From contig JABDGU010000008.1 in the NCBI GenBank assembly GCA_013285905.1, forward strand, positions 1 through 64,000: a DNA stretch of 64,000 bases. Direction: 5' to 3'. The stretch is from Bacteroidota bacterium (GTDB lineage Bacteria > Bacteroidota > Bacteroidia > Chitinophagales > Chitinophagaceae). This document shows positions 8,755-17,230 of the stretch, one piece after another. Numbering within the stretch: position 1 is the first letter of the stretch; each line of letters opens with the position of its first letter. The position numbers were made by a program, and so were the translations under genes. A model generated the notes under the pieces. The model was not told the origin of the DNA and did no database searches. It saw only the letters and a program-made list of their open reading frames with translations.

Positions 8755-10090
8755 ATTTGAGTATGGTGGTTTTTTTGAGGTGCAGGACAAAGAGCCACTA
8801 AAGAGATATTTAGAAATAATATGGGCACAGTATACAAGCCAAGATAAAGATTATGAGTGGTCAGAGAACGAAGAAGATAAGCGCACTTACCAGGGCTTTC
8901 TGACATTTGACGATAGCAACGCACGAGCAAAAAATTTTGTTGGATTTATCCAAACAAAAGATTCCCATATAGAAATATACCCAAAAGTTTTTAGGGAGCA
9001 AGACAAAAATGAACCCGAGAACAGAAAACTGTTTTTAAGACATATCTTTTACTGGTTTGAATACTGCCGTAAATGGAAATTCCCATTTACTAATGTAACC
9101 CTGGATTTGTTAAAGGATATTGATTTTCCCGAACTCATTATCAATCTAATGGCCAGCAAAATATTGGAAGTAGTATCAGCCTCCCCCATTTCGCTATACC
9201 AGGAACTCGAAGAATCACTTATGACACCAAGAGGAAGAATAAATTTCAATCGCTATATCGCCAAGGGGTTTGCCAATGGCAATCACCATATTTTGGAATG
9301 TGACTATCAACCATTGCTCTTTGATAATACACTGAACAGAGTTATTAAATATGCATCAAGAATACTTCAGCGTAAGGCAAAATTTAATGAAACACAATAT
9401 AAACTCAGCGAAATTGTCTTTATTCTTGATGAGGTAGAAGATATTGTATGTACTGTAAAAGATTTAGATTCGATAAAACTGAACACTTTTTTTACTGACT
9501 ATGAACCTGTGATAAATATTTGTCGAATGGTTTTGGAACAGCAGATATATAATAATGAGCATTTCGAACAACCCCAATGGTGTTTATTATTCCCGATGGA
9601 ATATATTTTCGAGGATTTTGTTTGTGGCTTTTTAGAAACTCATTTTTCTAAAGAATGGATAGTCGAATACCAGAAATCTGAAATGTACTTGGTTGGCAAG
9701 CCTTATAATGCCTTTCAAATGCGCCATGACATTTTACTTACTTTGAAGAAGGACAAATCGAAAAAGATAATTGTTGACACTAAATATAAAGTGCGCAGTT
9801 TTTCTTTTAAAGATGACCCTAAAAAAAATGTTTCCCAACAGGATATGTACCAAATGACCTCTTATGCCTTTAGGCGAGGTTGCGAAAATATTTTACTACT
9901 ATATCCAAATTGTTCAGAGTCCCTTTTATCATCTGATTCATTTACGGTAGAGTCAGGCTTTAATGATACAACACAAATAAATATTACTGTTGCAGAGATA
10001 CCATTTTGGTCTTTGGGAAATTTTAGCAAGAAATCTATAGATGATGGTTTAAAAAACATATTTCATCACCTTCTGAAATCTATTATATAA
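8738..10090 (+). CDS. mcrC: McrC-like endonuclease subunit
   Basis: A 450-residue partner of McrB. The N-terminal half carries the McrC-type fold without obvious motifs. The C-terminal part has a PD-(D/E)xK nuclease core: Asp331 in MRHDILL, then Asp347-Thr-Lys349 in IVDTKYK, and a downstream Gln/Tyr-rich helix (QQDMYQMTSYAF) typical of this nuclease family. The start codon lies inside mcrB. The complex is expected to bind modified DNA through McrB, translocate, and cut through McrC. The active site looks intact. Confidence 0.92.
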   Translation: MNRVIEFEYGGFFEVQDKEPLKRYLEIIWAQYTSQDKDYEWSENEEDKRTYQGFLTFDDSNARAKNFVGFIQTKDSHIEIYPKVFREQDKNEPENRKLFLRHIFYWFEYCRKWKFPFTNVTLDLLKDIDFPELIINLMASKILEVVSASPISLYQELEESLMTPRGRINFNRYIAKGFANGNHHILECDYQPLLFDNTLNRVIKYASRILQRKAKFNETQYKLSEIVFILDEVEDIVCTVKDLDSIKLNTFFTDYEPVINICRMVLEQQIYNNEHFEQPQWCLLFPMEYIFEDFVCGFLETHFSKEWIVEYQKSEMYLVGKPYNAFQMRHDILLTLKKDKSKKIIVDTKYKVRSFSFKDDPKKNVSQQDMYQMTSYAFRRGCENILLLYPNCSESLLSSDSFTVESGFNDTTQINITVAEIPFWSLGNFSKKSIDDGLKNIFHHLLKSII

Positions 10091-10167
10091 ATCCGCCTTA
10101 CTCATAGTGGGGGCAAATCCTAGTTAAGCGTAGTCTTCCAGCATTAAAAATTGTTGTTGCTCGGCGG

Positions 10168-10212
10168 CAATCTCCGATTCCGTCATCGCGGTGGCAAATC
10201 TCCGATTTGCGA
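10168..10212. repeat. Short palindromic repeat pair (CAATCTCCGATT / GCAAATCTCCGATTTGC)
   Basis: Within the 244-bp gap after mcrC two related units occur: GGCAATCTCCGATTCCG and GGCAAATCTCCGATTTGCG. The second is a palindrome with arms GCAAAT/ATTTGC around CTCCG. Units of this type are dispersed intergenic repeats in Bacteroidota as I know them. Nothing else recognisable is in the gap. Confidence 0.6.
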
Positions 10213-10334
10213 ATAAATAATGCAACAAATTCCTATCCTTATATAAACTATACGAGCATAAAGCTGCCGACCTTTGCCCTATTGGCCCGATTTTTTAAAC
10301 TGGATTAAAAAAGCCCTGCCTAAAAAAGAATTGT

Positions 10335-11006
10335 ATGGAACAACATATTGTTAAGATCAGCTCAATTCATAAAGTCACCCACGATGTACTGCAAATTGTA
10401 ACAGAAAAACCTCGGCACTATACCTTTAGCCCCGGACAAGCCACGGAAATTTCTATAAACAAAGATGGTTGGAAGGACAAAAGAAATCCTTTTACCTTCA
10501 CCTGCCTGCCCAATAAGGATTACCTGGAGTTCAATATAAAAACATATCCCTCGCATAAAGGACTTACCAATCAGCTTCTGCAACTTAAAAAAGATGATGA
10601 ATTGATATTGCATGATGTTTTTGGCGCCATAGCCTACAAAGGCGAAGGCGTATTTATTGCAGGTGGTGCAGGTGTTACGCCCTTTATTGCCATCTTCAGG
10701 TACCTTCAGTCAAAAAACGAAATTGGCAATAACAAACTCATCTTTGCCAACAAAACAAAGGCCGACATCATACTCGAAGCAGAATTCAAAGAAATGTTAG
10801 GTGATAATTTCATCAATATTCTGTCTGACGAAAAAGTGGATGGATATGCAAACGGACAGATCACAGAAGAATTTATAAAAGCCAACAGCGGCGGACTGAA
10901 CAAGATATTCTATCTATGCGGCCCACCCCCCATGATGGACGCAGTAGAAAAGTACCTGGCAAATCTGCAGATAAAGGAAAGTTCAATTGTTAAAGAAGCA
11001 TTTTAG
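10335..11006 (+). CDS. Ferredoxin-NADP reductase-type flavoprotein
   Basis: A 223-residue, two-domain flavoprotein. The N-terminal beta-barrel has the FAD-binding RNPFTFTC block (about 51-58). The NAD(P)-binding domain has GGAGVTPFIAIFRYL (about 111-125) and the terminal CGPPPMMDAVE motif. It ends in an aromatic residue (EAF), as FNR proteins often do. There is no [2Fe-2S] domain, so it probably passes electrons between NAD(P)H and a separate ferredoxin or flavodoxin. It stands alone between the mcrBC island and a small minus-strand gene, so the partner is unknown. Confidence 0.88.
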   Translation: MEQHIVKISSIHKVTHDVLQIVTEKPRHYTFSPGQATEISINKDGWKDKRNPFTFTCLPNKDYLEFNIKTYPSHKGLTNQLLQLKKDDELILHDVFGAIAYKGEGVFIAGGAGVTPFIAIFRYLQSKNEIGNNKLIFANKTKADIILEAEFKEMLGDNFINILSDEKVDGYANGQITEEFIKANSGGLNKIFYLCGPPPMMDAVEKYLANLQIKESSIVKEAF

Positions 11007-11047
11007 CGTTGTTTCGTTGTTATCACCTATTTCGCTCCGGCTTAGGT

Positions 11048-11197
11048 CTAATGATGCTTAAAATACTGTATCTCTCGTTCATGTTTTTTAGCTTCGTCCA
11101 TAGACTCGAAAGTGCCAAGATTTCTGCGTTTATGCGTTTTCGCATCCACTTTCCGGGAATAAATGCGGTATTTACCCGATTTTAACTTGCGTATCAT
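11048..11197 (-). CDS. 49-residue basic protein resembling an integrase Arm/AP2-like domain
   Basis: The preferred start is the ATG at 11197 (MIRKLKSGKYRIYSRK). The upstream extension to 11287 adds an implausible hydrophobic leader. The protein is strongly basic and ends EREIQYFKHH. The pattern (short beta strands, KRRNLGTF, then a helix EAKKHERE) is that of a widespread small-protein family. It resembles the three-strand-plus-helix DNA-binding arm of tyrosine integrases. Function is unknown, and a nucleic-acid-binding role is inference from fold likeness and charge. Confidence 0.7.
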   Translation of the reverse strand: MIRKLKSGKYRIYSRKVDAKTHKRRNLGTFESMDEAKKHEREIQYFKHH

Positions 11198-12420
11198 AAC
11201 CTGAATATTTATACCAAAAACCAGCAAATACCATACCCTTGCCGAGAAAGTTCCATAGAGTAACAACACACAGCATACCAATATCATGCATCGGACATTC
11301 CGATTGAAAAGCTAAGGCTGAGAATTTGCAAAGGCACCTTTTTGCTGTCGAGTGCTAATGGCAGCTTTATCTATGAAGTAAACCTGCCCAAGTCTGTAGC
11401 TAAATTGAAAAACAAGCAAAACGCAGTGCCCCATAATAGAATTGTTACGAAACATGCAGCTAAGCTATGCAGGGGCCACGCGGAGCGATTTGGCCCCTGC
11501 GCGGCTTTTCTTTGGTTCTTTCTTTTGCAAGACAAAAGAAAGAACACTCGCGAAAGAAAAGCCCCCATTCATTCTAATATTGAAGGATGTTCCGCTGGCA
11601 CCCCTGAACAGCGCCCATAGCACAAACAAATATTTGTTAGCCCCCTCCCCCAAATCGTATCTTTAACATGAAAATGACCGATTTAGTTCGCTTTAAAGTT
11701 CTTTGACATATACATAGCACACAAAAGAAACCAAAGTGTAAACCAAATTCAGGACGAGGCAGGACATTAAATATACAAAATGGGACATAAACAGGACATT
11801 TTGAAAATAATCATACAAATTGATAATCAATTATTTACATAAAAATGTCACATTTCAATGTCCGGGTTTTCATATAATCGGGCATCGGGCATTTTAATAA
11901 AAAACTGAGACTCAAACAATCCTGGTAATTGTTGGGACAAAATGTGGACAATTTCATGCTTTATCTTTCTTTTCCAAAAAGGATAAAAACAAAAATAATT
12001 AATTGAAATTCAATCATTTACAAAAATACGAACCATCCTACCGGGATAAAGAATGGATAAAAAGCGATAATAATGTCCACATTTCTTCCAACAAAAAATA
12101 AGAATTATTAGTATAAAATCTTAATCCTCTTGCAGCCCTTGTATATAAATAAACAAATGCAATATTTTAGCCCAATTCTGCCCATCTGATATTTTCAATA
12201 ACAAAACACATAATTAACATTCAAAATATTAATTCTCATCTAAAAAAACATTGACTTTTAACCCGCGACTAACTACTATCTACCAAGGACTAAATACTAA
12301 TTAAAATAAAACCACTTTTACCCAACTAAAATATTATTTTTACCTGTCTTGGTTAATAAAGGAATTTAACTTATTTTGGACTTCAGATTGATTCATAACT
12401 CAACAAAACATAGCACCCAG
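11198..12420. other. Long A+T-rich non-coding region upstream of the PorP/SprF gene
   Basis: About 1.2 kb without a credible gene. It contains two tandem hairpins (11471-11498 and 11515-11545) and then a very A+T-rich stretch with a cluster of GGACAT/ATGTCC words (11762-12078). The short open frames around 11342-11666 overlap one another on both strands across the hairpins and look non-coding. Confidence 0.6.
11471..11545. repeat. Tandem hairpins
   Basis: The first hairpin has arms AGGGGCCA (11471-11478) and TGGCCCCT (11491-11498). The second has arms GTTCTTTCTTTT (11515-11526) and AAAAGAAAGAAC (11534-11545) with a 7-nt loop. Both arms are perfect. It may be a dispersed element or a strong transcriptional boundary. 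Confidence 0.8.
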
Positions 12421-13476
12421 ATGAAAAAAATATTATTAGGAATAAGTGCCGCAATGATGATCTCAGGCTCGGTATTTGCGCAAGATGTCCACTTTACCCA
12501 ATATTTTACTTCACCATTAACACTAAACCCTGCACTTACGGGCCTTACCCCTGGTGATGTACGTTTAGCCGCTAACTACCGTGTACAGTGGGCAAGCGTA
12601 TCTTCCAATCCTTATGTTACAGGTACTATATCCTACGATATGGCTACCCTGAAAGGTAAGTTGCCTGAAGGCGATGCACTTGGCATAGGTGTTATGGGTC
12701 TTTATGATAAATCTGGTTCCGGCGGATTAACAGACGAAACAGTTGGTCTGTCAGTAGCTTACCACAAAGCGCTCGGTATAGAAAAACAACATACCATTTC
12801 AATAGGCGTTCAGGGTGTACTCGTTCAGAAAACACTGGATTTCACTAAACTTACTTTCGAAGATCAGTTCGATCCTTCCTCTGGTTCTATCTACACCGCT
12901 TCAGGTGGCGTTAACCCTACTAATGAAAAATTCGGTAATGCCGATCTTACTTATCCTGACTTTAACGCAGGTATCATGTACTCAGGTCACGTAAGCGAGC
13001 ATGCTACTGCTTATGCAGGTTTCTCTTACTACCACATTACAGAACCAGTTGAAACTTTCATGGGTAGCAATCACCAGTTACACTCACGTCAATCTGCTTA
13101 TCTCGGTGGTTCTTTCGATCTTAACGAAAATATAGTTCTGTACACAAGCGCATTATACCAGGCACAGGCTTCTGCAACAGAAGTTCTTTTGGGTGGCGCT
13201 ATAGGTTTCGTACTTAATCCCGGTCATGATATGGAGTTCCAGAAAAACACTGTTCTTTATCTCGGTGGCTGGTATCGTTATGGCGATGCGATCTCTCCTT
13301 ATGTTGGTTTAGCATGGTCTAAAATGCAGCTTGGCTTCAGCTACGATGTAAACATATCAAGCTTCACACCGGCTACAGGCGGTGCAGGTGGTTATGAACT
13401 GTCGCTCATTTTCAATGGCAACATCAACAAATCTACTGCTTCACCACGTTACAATTTTGCATGTCCTAAATTCTAA
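12421..13476 (+). CDS. PorP/SprF-family type IX secretion system membrane protein
   Basis: A 351-residue outer-membrane protein. The start at 12421 (MKKILLGISAAMM) gives a clean signal peptide ending SVFAQ; the in-frame ATG upstream would bury it. The mature protein begins DVHFTQYFTSPLTLNPAL, the signature of the PorP/SprF family. Many alternating strands follow (LAANYRVQWAS, GIGVMGLYDKSG, ISIGVQG). Family members help secrete and anchor T9SS cargo at the surface; stand-alone paralogs like this one are common. It is preceded by the longest non-coding region in the window and followed by a strong terminator, so it is monocistronic. Confidence 0.92.
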   Translation: MKKILLGISAAMMISGSVFAQDVHFTQYFTSPLTLNPALTGLTPGDVRLAANYRVQWASVSSNPYVTGTISYDMATLKGKLPEGDALGIGVMGLYDKSGSGGLTDETVGLSVAYHKALGIEKQHTISIGVQGVLVQKTLDFTKLTFEDQFDPSSGSIYTASGGVNPTNEKFGNADLTYPDFNAGIMYSGHVSEHATAYAGFSYYHITEPVETFMGSNHQLHSRQSAYLGGSFDLNENIVLYTSALYQAQASATEVLLGGAIGFVLNPGHDMEFQKNTVLYLGGWYRYGDAISPYVGLAWSKMQLGFSYDVNISSFTPATGGAGGYELSLIFNGNINKSTASPRYNFACPKF

Positions 13477-13496
13477 TTATACTTTTAAGTAAGGAT

Positions 13497-13526
13497 AAAA
13501 ATGCCACGCAATTGCGTGGCATTTTT
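13497..13526. terminator. Bidirectional terminator after the PorP/SprF gene
   Basis: A 22-bp perfect palindrome (arms ATGCCACGCAA/TTGCGTGGCAT) flanked by A-run on the left and T-run on the right, so it can terminate both the plus-strand PorP gene and the minus-strand glycosylase gene that converges on it. Confidence 0.85.
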
Positions 13527-13581
13527 ATCTAAGCAAAGACAGTCATTTTACCCAACACAAATCATCAAATCATCAAATCAA

Positions 13582-14187
13582 CTACAATCCCTTCCCCTTA
13601 CTAACATACTTATTCCCCTTCAGTAAAAAGCGATAAGGCCGCAAAGCGTCGTCAGCAGCATAAGCCACGCCCACTCTTGTTGCAGTTACAATATTTTTAG
13701 AACCTACTTTTATGCCCCTGTCCTCAATAAAAATTTCAGGCCCCTGCAGGCTACAACCCGAATGCCTGGTATGTATGCCAAGGGCCATGCTCATGGCGCC
13801 CGGCCCTGCTGTTAAAGATATGTCCACCTTTTCTTTTCGCCTGCGCTCCAGCATATACTCTATGCCTTCAAGTGGCTCTACCGCGCGTATAAGAATAGCG
13901 TGGGGCACATCTTCTATATTGGTAACAACATTAAACAAGTGATGAATGCCATAGCACAAATAAACGTAAGCCACGCCTCCATGCTGATACATAGTTTCGG
14001 TGCGCGCGGTGCGCCTGTTGCCATAGGCATGAGATGCTTTGTCGGTTGCCCCAGCATAAGCCTCTGTCTCCGTAATGATGCCCGCAGTGTGTATTCCTTC
14101 TATCTCAGTTACTAGCACTTTACCCAGCAGTTCTTTTGCTATCTTTACAACATCTTTCCTTGCATAAAATGATTCCGGCAATATCAT
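13582..14187 (-). CDS. DNA-3-methyladenine glycosylase (AAG/MPG type)
   Basis: A 201-residue enzyme that removes alkylated purines, opening base-excision repair. It shows LLGKVLV near the N-terminus, the catalytic glutamate in [22 protein letters not shown], the [13 protein letters not shown] core and [14 protein letters not shown] near the C-terminus. These blocks, in this order, are those of the AAG family, and the length is normal. It is divergent from the methyltransferase gene with about 60 bp between them. Confidence 0.95.
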   Translation of the reverse strand: MILPESFYARKDVVKIAKELLGKVLVTEIEGIHTAGIITETEAYAGATDKASHAYGNRRTARTETMYQHGGVAYVYLCYGIHHLFNVVTNIEDVPHAILIRAVEPLEGIEYMLERRRKEKVDISLTAGPGAMSMALGIHTRHSGCSLQGPEIFIEDRGIKVGSKNIVTATRVGVAYAADDALRPYRFLLKGNKYVSKGKGL

Positions 14188-14246
14188 AGCATGAAGATAC
14201 AGAAGGAAAGCGTTTCTTAAATCAGTAAAAGCAGTATTTTATAACA

Positions 14247-14948
14247 ATGCCCGGCACATTATATCTCATACCCATACCCATAGCAGAAGGAACTGTAAAC
14301 ACGCTCTCTGCAGAGGTAGCGGATACTACAAGAAACCTGGAACACTATTTTGTTGAAGACCTGCGAACAGCACGGCGCTTTCTTAAATCGATACACAAAG
14401 ACCTTGTTATAGATGCAATAAGCTTTTCGGAAATAGACAAGCATGCAGGCCCCGATATATCATTATTAAAAAGCTGGCTGAAAGAAGGCCATACTATAGG
14501 CGTACTCAGCGAGGCAGGTTGCCCCGGCATTGCAGACCCGGGTTCGGAACTGGTAGCTGTTGCACATAGCATGGGAGCGCATGTTATACCATTAGCAGGC
14601 CCAAACTCTATAATTCTTGCATTGATGGCGTCTGGCCTTAACGGGCAAAGCTTTTGTTTCAATGGTTATTTACCCGTAAAAGACCCCGCACGCAGCCAGC
14701 GTATAAGGGCGCTTGAGCAGCACTCAGCAAAAGAGAAACAAACACAGATTTTTATAGAAACGCCCTATCGTAATGACGCATTGCTTGCAGACCTGCTGAA
14801 ACATTGTGCCGGCAATACCAAACTTTGTATTGCCAAAAACTTAACTGCCCCGGGCGCTTACATAAAAACATTAGCTGTCAGTGACTGGAAAAAAAGCATA
14901 CCGGTATTAGGTAAAGAACCCGCCGTATTTCTCATACTCGGTTCATAG
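14247..14948 (+). CDS. RsmI-like SAM-dependent tetrapyrrole-methylase-fold methyltransferase
   Basis: A 233-residue protein. It has the N-terminal LYLIPIPI strand, VLSEAGCPGIADPGSELV (SAM-binding region), PLAGPNSIILALMASGLNGQ and IFIETPYRN. These blocks are shared with RsmI, the 16S rRNA C1402 ribose methyltransferase. The protein is shorter than classical RsmI and lacks its C-terminal extension. It belongs to the RsmI-like paralog common in Bacteroidota, so the substrate is not certain. Confidence 0.85.
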   Translation: MPGTLYLIPIPIAEGTVNTLSAEVADTTRNLEHYFVEDLRTARRFLKSIHKDLVIDAISFSEIDKHAGPDISLLKSWLKEGHTIGVLSEAGCPGIADPGSELVAVAHSMGAHVIPLAGPNSIILALMASGLNGQSFCFNGYLPVKDPARSQRIRALEQHSAKEKQTQIFIETPYRNDALLADLLKHCAGNTKLCIAKNLTAPGAYIKTLAVSDWKKSIPVLGKEPAVFLILGS

Positions 14949-14983
14949 TACAAGCTAATTATTCTGTTATTAGGGCTACTTCA

Positions 14984-15027
14984 ACTTTGCGCTTCTTTGC
15001 GTATGCTTTGCGTCCTTTGCGGTTAAC
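14984..15027 (-). repeat. Dispersed GCAAAG repeat (inverted copy)
   Basis: On the minus strand it reads GTTAACCGCAAAGGACGCAAAG and continues with further GCAAAG units. Relatives are at 38281-38309 and 62121-62150, both beginning TTAACCGCA/TAACCGCA. It fills most of the gap between two convergent genes. Confidence 0.75.
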
Positions 15028-15039
15028 TTTATAACTACC

Positions 15040-17037
15040 CTACTTAGCTATAATGAGCCTTGTTTGTAGTTTTATATCTTCTGCAGAAGCATCAACAAAC
15101 AATAAGGTATACATACCATTTGCAAAGTTAGCAACATGAATGGTATGAGTAGGTGCATTGCATGATTCTGTTAATACTACTCTGCCAAGTGCATCTATCA
15201 GCTTTATGGTACCTTTAATATCTGTAATCCCATTGATGCTTACATTCACAATGTTCTGTGCAGGGTTGGGGTAAATATCCATACCCGCTGCCGTCATATT
15301 AACATTCTGAATGCCTAAAGGTCCTTGCTTTGTAGTAAAATATTGCACAAAACCGCAACCAAAATCATTAGCGTACGTCCCGGTCGGGTTGCCGTTGAAT
15401 GTCATTGTAGACGGTGTTGTCAGTTTCTTTACCGTCAGGAAACCATTCGTAATACCCGAGCCGTCCTGTGCATGTGCCCACCATTCCAATCCGTCGCAGC
15501 TACCATCTTCAACGATAAATTTATAACAGCCCCTGTTTGATAAACGGACCGTGTCAAAATAAGTTGTTGTTAAAGCGGCATTTGTCCTGGATGCAATAAG
15601 GTTGTTGTTCATATCATACAATTTCCAGTCAGTTTCACTAAGCCCTGTGCCTATTGCCCCATTCTGGCCCTGGTTATTGGTCCTCATAGTAATAATAAAA
15701 CTATCGGGCCAGGTTGGCGCTACTTTAAAAGGAGCATAAATAGTATCATTTGTTTGGTCATTATCCGACACTCCGTTTACCTGCAGTATTTGCGCAATAA
15801 AAGTAAAAGTGTCTGGCCTGGCAGCTAATGATAAACTATCCAGCATAAAAAGTTCCGGCAGGTTTATAACCGTATCACTCAATGATGCCAATTCCCCGTT
15901 CCAGGTATATGTTTGAAGTGCTGAGTCTTTTATACCATACTGGAACGAAATAGAATTGATAGTAGTAGCTCCTGTGTTCTTCACCTGCACCGTTGGCAAA
16001 CCACAAACCGGATTTTCTCTAAAATGGCCTTCATAATCGGTGGGCGCTATCACATCTTCAAGTGTTGCATCCAGTGTCTTATTCATTCCCTGGTAATAGA
16101 ACAATGTAGCATCGCAACCATAGCCGCCGCCACCGTTGCTGGTATAGGTCGAGTCGAAGAGTATCTGGCAATTGTGTGTGGAATTTGCTATAATACCGGG
16201 AAGATCATGGAAATTGGAATATACTAATGCGCCCGGGCACCAATTAGAACGCTGATATAACCAGGTACCGGACTGCGGATATAATTCATTAGCACCACAA
16301 TCTGAACGCCAAACTGTTACGGAATCAAGCTGGTTGCTGTCCATAAAAACCTTATAAAAGTGCGGCATGAATTCGCAACACTGATTAGCATCGCTGCCAT
16401 GGCCTGTTACGATAAATTTCAGCGTGGCACTTTGTGTACTTGCAGGAGCGGTATCATAAGATACAGGGAAATGAGAATTCATTGTATTGGTCGCGCCACC
16501 ATATCCAAAATATCCATTCCACAATCTTGTAATGCCTGTAACATTCCTGTCAGGCACGCCTTCTATAAAAGCAAATTTGATGTTAGCCGAAAAACCCCAT
16601 GAATAGCCGGAATACGCAAGGCGAATAGTGGCACTGTCTTTTAATAAAGGATAAAAATCGGTTACATCATATATATAGCGTTGCGTCCATGCCCAGGGTG
16701 TACGTGGTGCTGCCGCATTTGCATAAGGAGTTATTAGGCGTCCAAGGTCCACGGTGTCACCTGTTTTTGTCATCAGGTAATTATCAACTGTATAATCCCA
16801 ATCGCCGCAATATTGCGGGTTCCCAGGGCACATGTATTTGCCAAGGGTAAATATCATATATATCCTGCGATAAGTAGTTGGGGCTGCGCTGCTCGGGAAT
16901 ACAGTTATAGTATCGAAGTTGCCATAGTGGGTTAACTGCGTATTAGTAGCCTGCACCCAGGTAGTATCTCCCGGGTTAGCCTGTGAAATATTGGCAAGGG
17001 AAATAGCAAATAATAAGAGGTAGAGATATTTTCTCAT
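15040..17037 (-). CDS. PNGase F-like secreted protein with T9SS sorting domain
   Basis: A 665-residue protein with a signal peptide (residues 1-20, ISQA). From about 22 to 330 it has the two jelly-roll domains of peptide-N4-glycosidase F, with recognisable blocks: GNFDTITVFP, the Cys-rich CPGNPQYCGDWDY, FAFIEGVPDR, GHGSDANQCCEF and an NxC/AN-E region. Linker beta-sandwich domains follow, and then a T9SS type A tail (YPNPAQN...). PNGase F enzymes remove N-linked glycans from glycoproteins. The fold is clear, but I could not confirm every active-site acid, so deglycosylase activity is inference. It is monocistronic. Confidence 0.85.
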   Translation of the reverse strand: MRKYLYLLLFAISLANISQANPGDTTWVQATNTQLTHYGNFDTITVFPSSAAPTTYRRIYMIFTLGKYMCPGNPQYCGDWDYTVDNYLMTKTGDTVDLGRLITPYANAAAPRTPWAWTQRYIYDVTDFYPLLKDSATIRLAYSGYSWGFSANIKFAFIEGVPDRNVTGITRLWNGYFGYGGATNTMNSHFPVSYDTAPASTQSATLKFIVTGHGSDANQCCEFMPHFYKVFMDSNQLDSVTVWRSDCGANELYPQSGTWLYQRSNWCPGALVYSNFHDLPGIIANSTHNCQILFDSTYTSNGGGGYGCDATLFYYQGMNKTLDATLEDVIAPTDYEGHFRENPVCGLPTVQVKNTGATTINSISFQYGIKDSALQTYTWNGELASLSDTVINLPELFMLDSLSLAARPDTFTFIAQILQVNGVSDNDQTNDTIYAPFKVAPTWPDSFIITMRTNNQGQNGAIGTGLSETDWKLYDMNNNLIASRTNAALTTTYFDTVRLSNRGCYKFIVEDGSCDGLEWWAHAQDGSGITNGFLTVKKLTTPSTMTFNGNPTGTYANDFGCGFVQYFTTKQGPLGIQNVNMTAAGMDIYPNPAQNIVNVSINGITDIKGTIKLIDALGRVVLTESCNAPTHTIHVANFANGMYTLLFVDASAEDIKLQTRLIIAK

Positions 17038-17204
17038 AGATAAGATATTAACAATAATATAATGAAGCAGTAAAGGTAGATTAATTTTGGAAGCCCGTCC
17101 GCCGCAATTGTTGATAGATTGTAAAAATCTCAGGGATATTTATAATATTAAAATTATTAACAAATTAAATAGCAGCTGCTCTTCCTATTAGCGTATTAAA
17201 AGGC

Positions 17205-17212
17205 TACCTTTG
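17205..17212 (+). promoter_or_regulatory. -7 promoter element TACCTTTG for der-rimO
   Basis: TACCTTTG fits the Bacteroidota TAnnTTTG consensus and lies 18 bp upstream of the der start codon. The -33 element is not obvious. Confidence 0.6.
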
Positions 17213-17230
17213 CGTCCTTAAATTTTAAAT

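Noticed and set aside
11342-11666. Several short open frames on both strands around the tandem hairpins
   Set aside because: They overlap each other through the palindromic sequence, lack start signals and show no conserved pattern.
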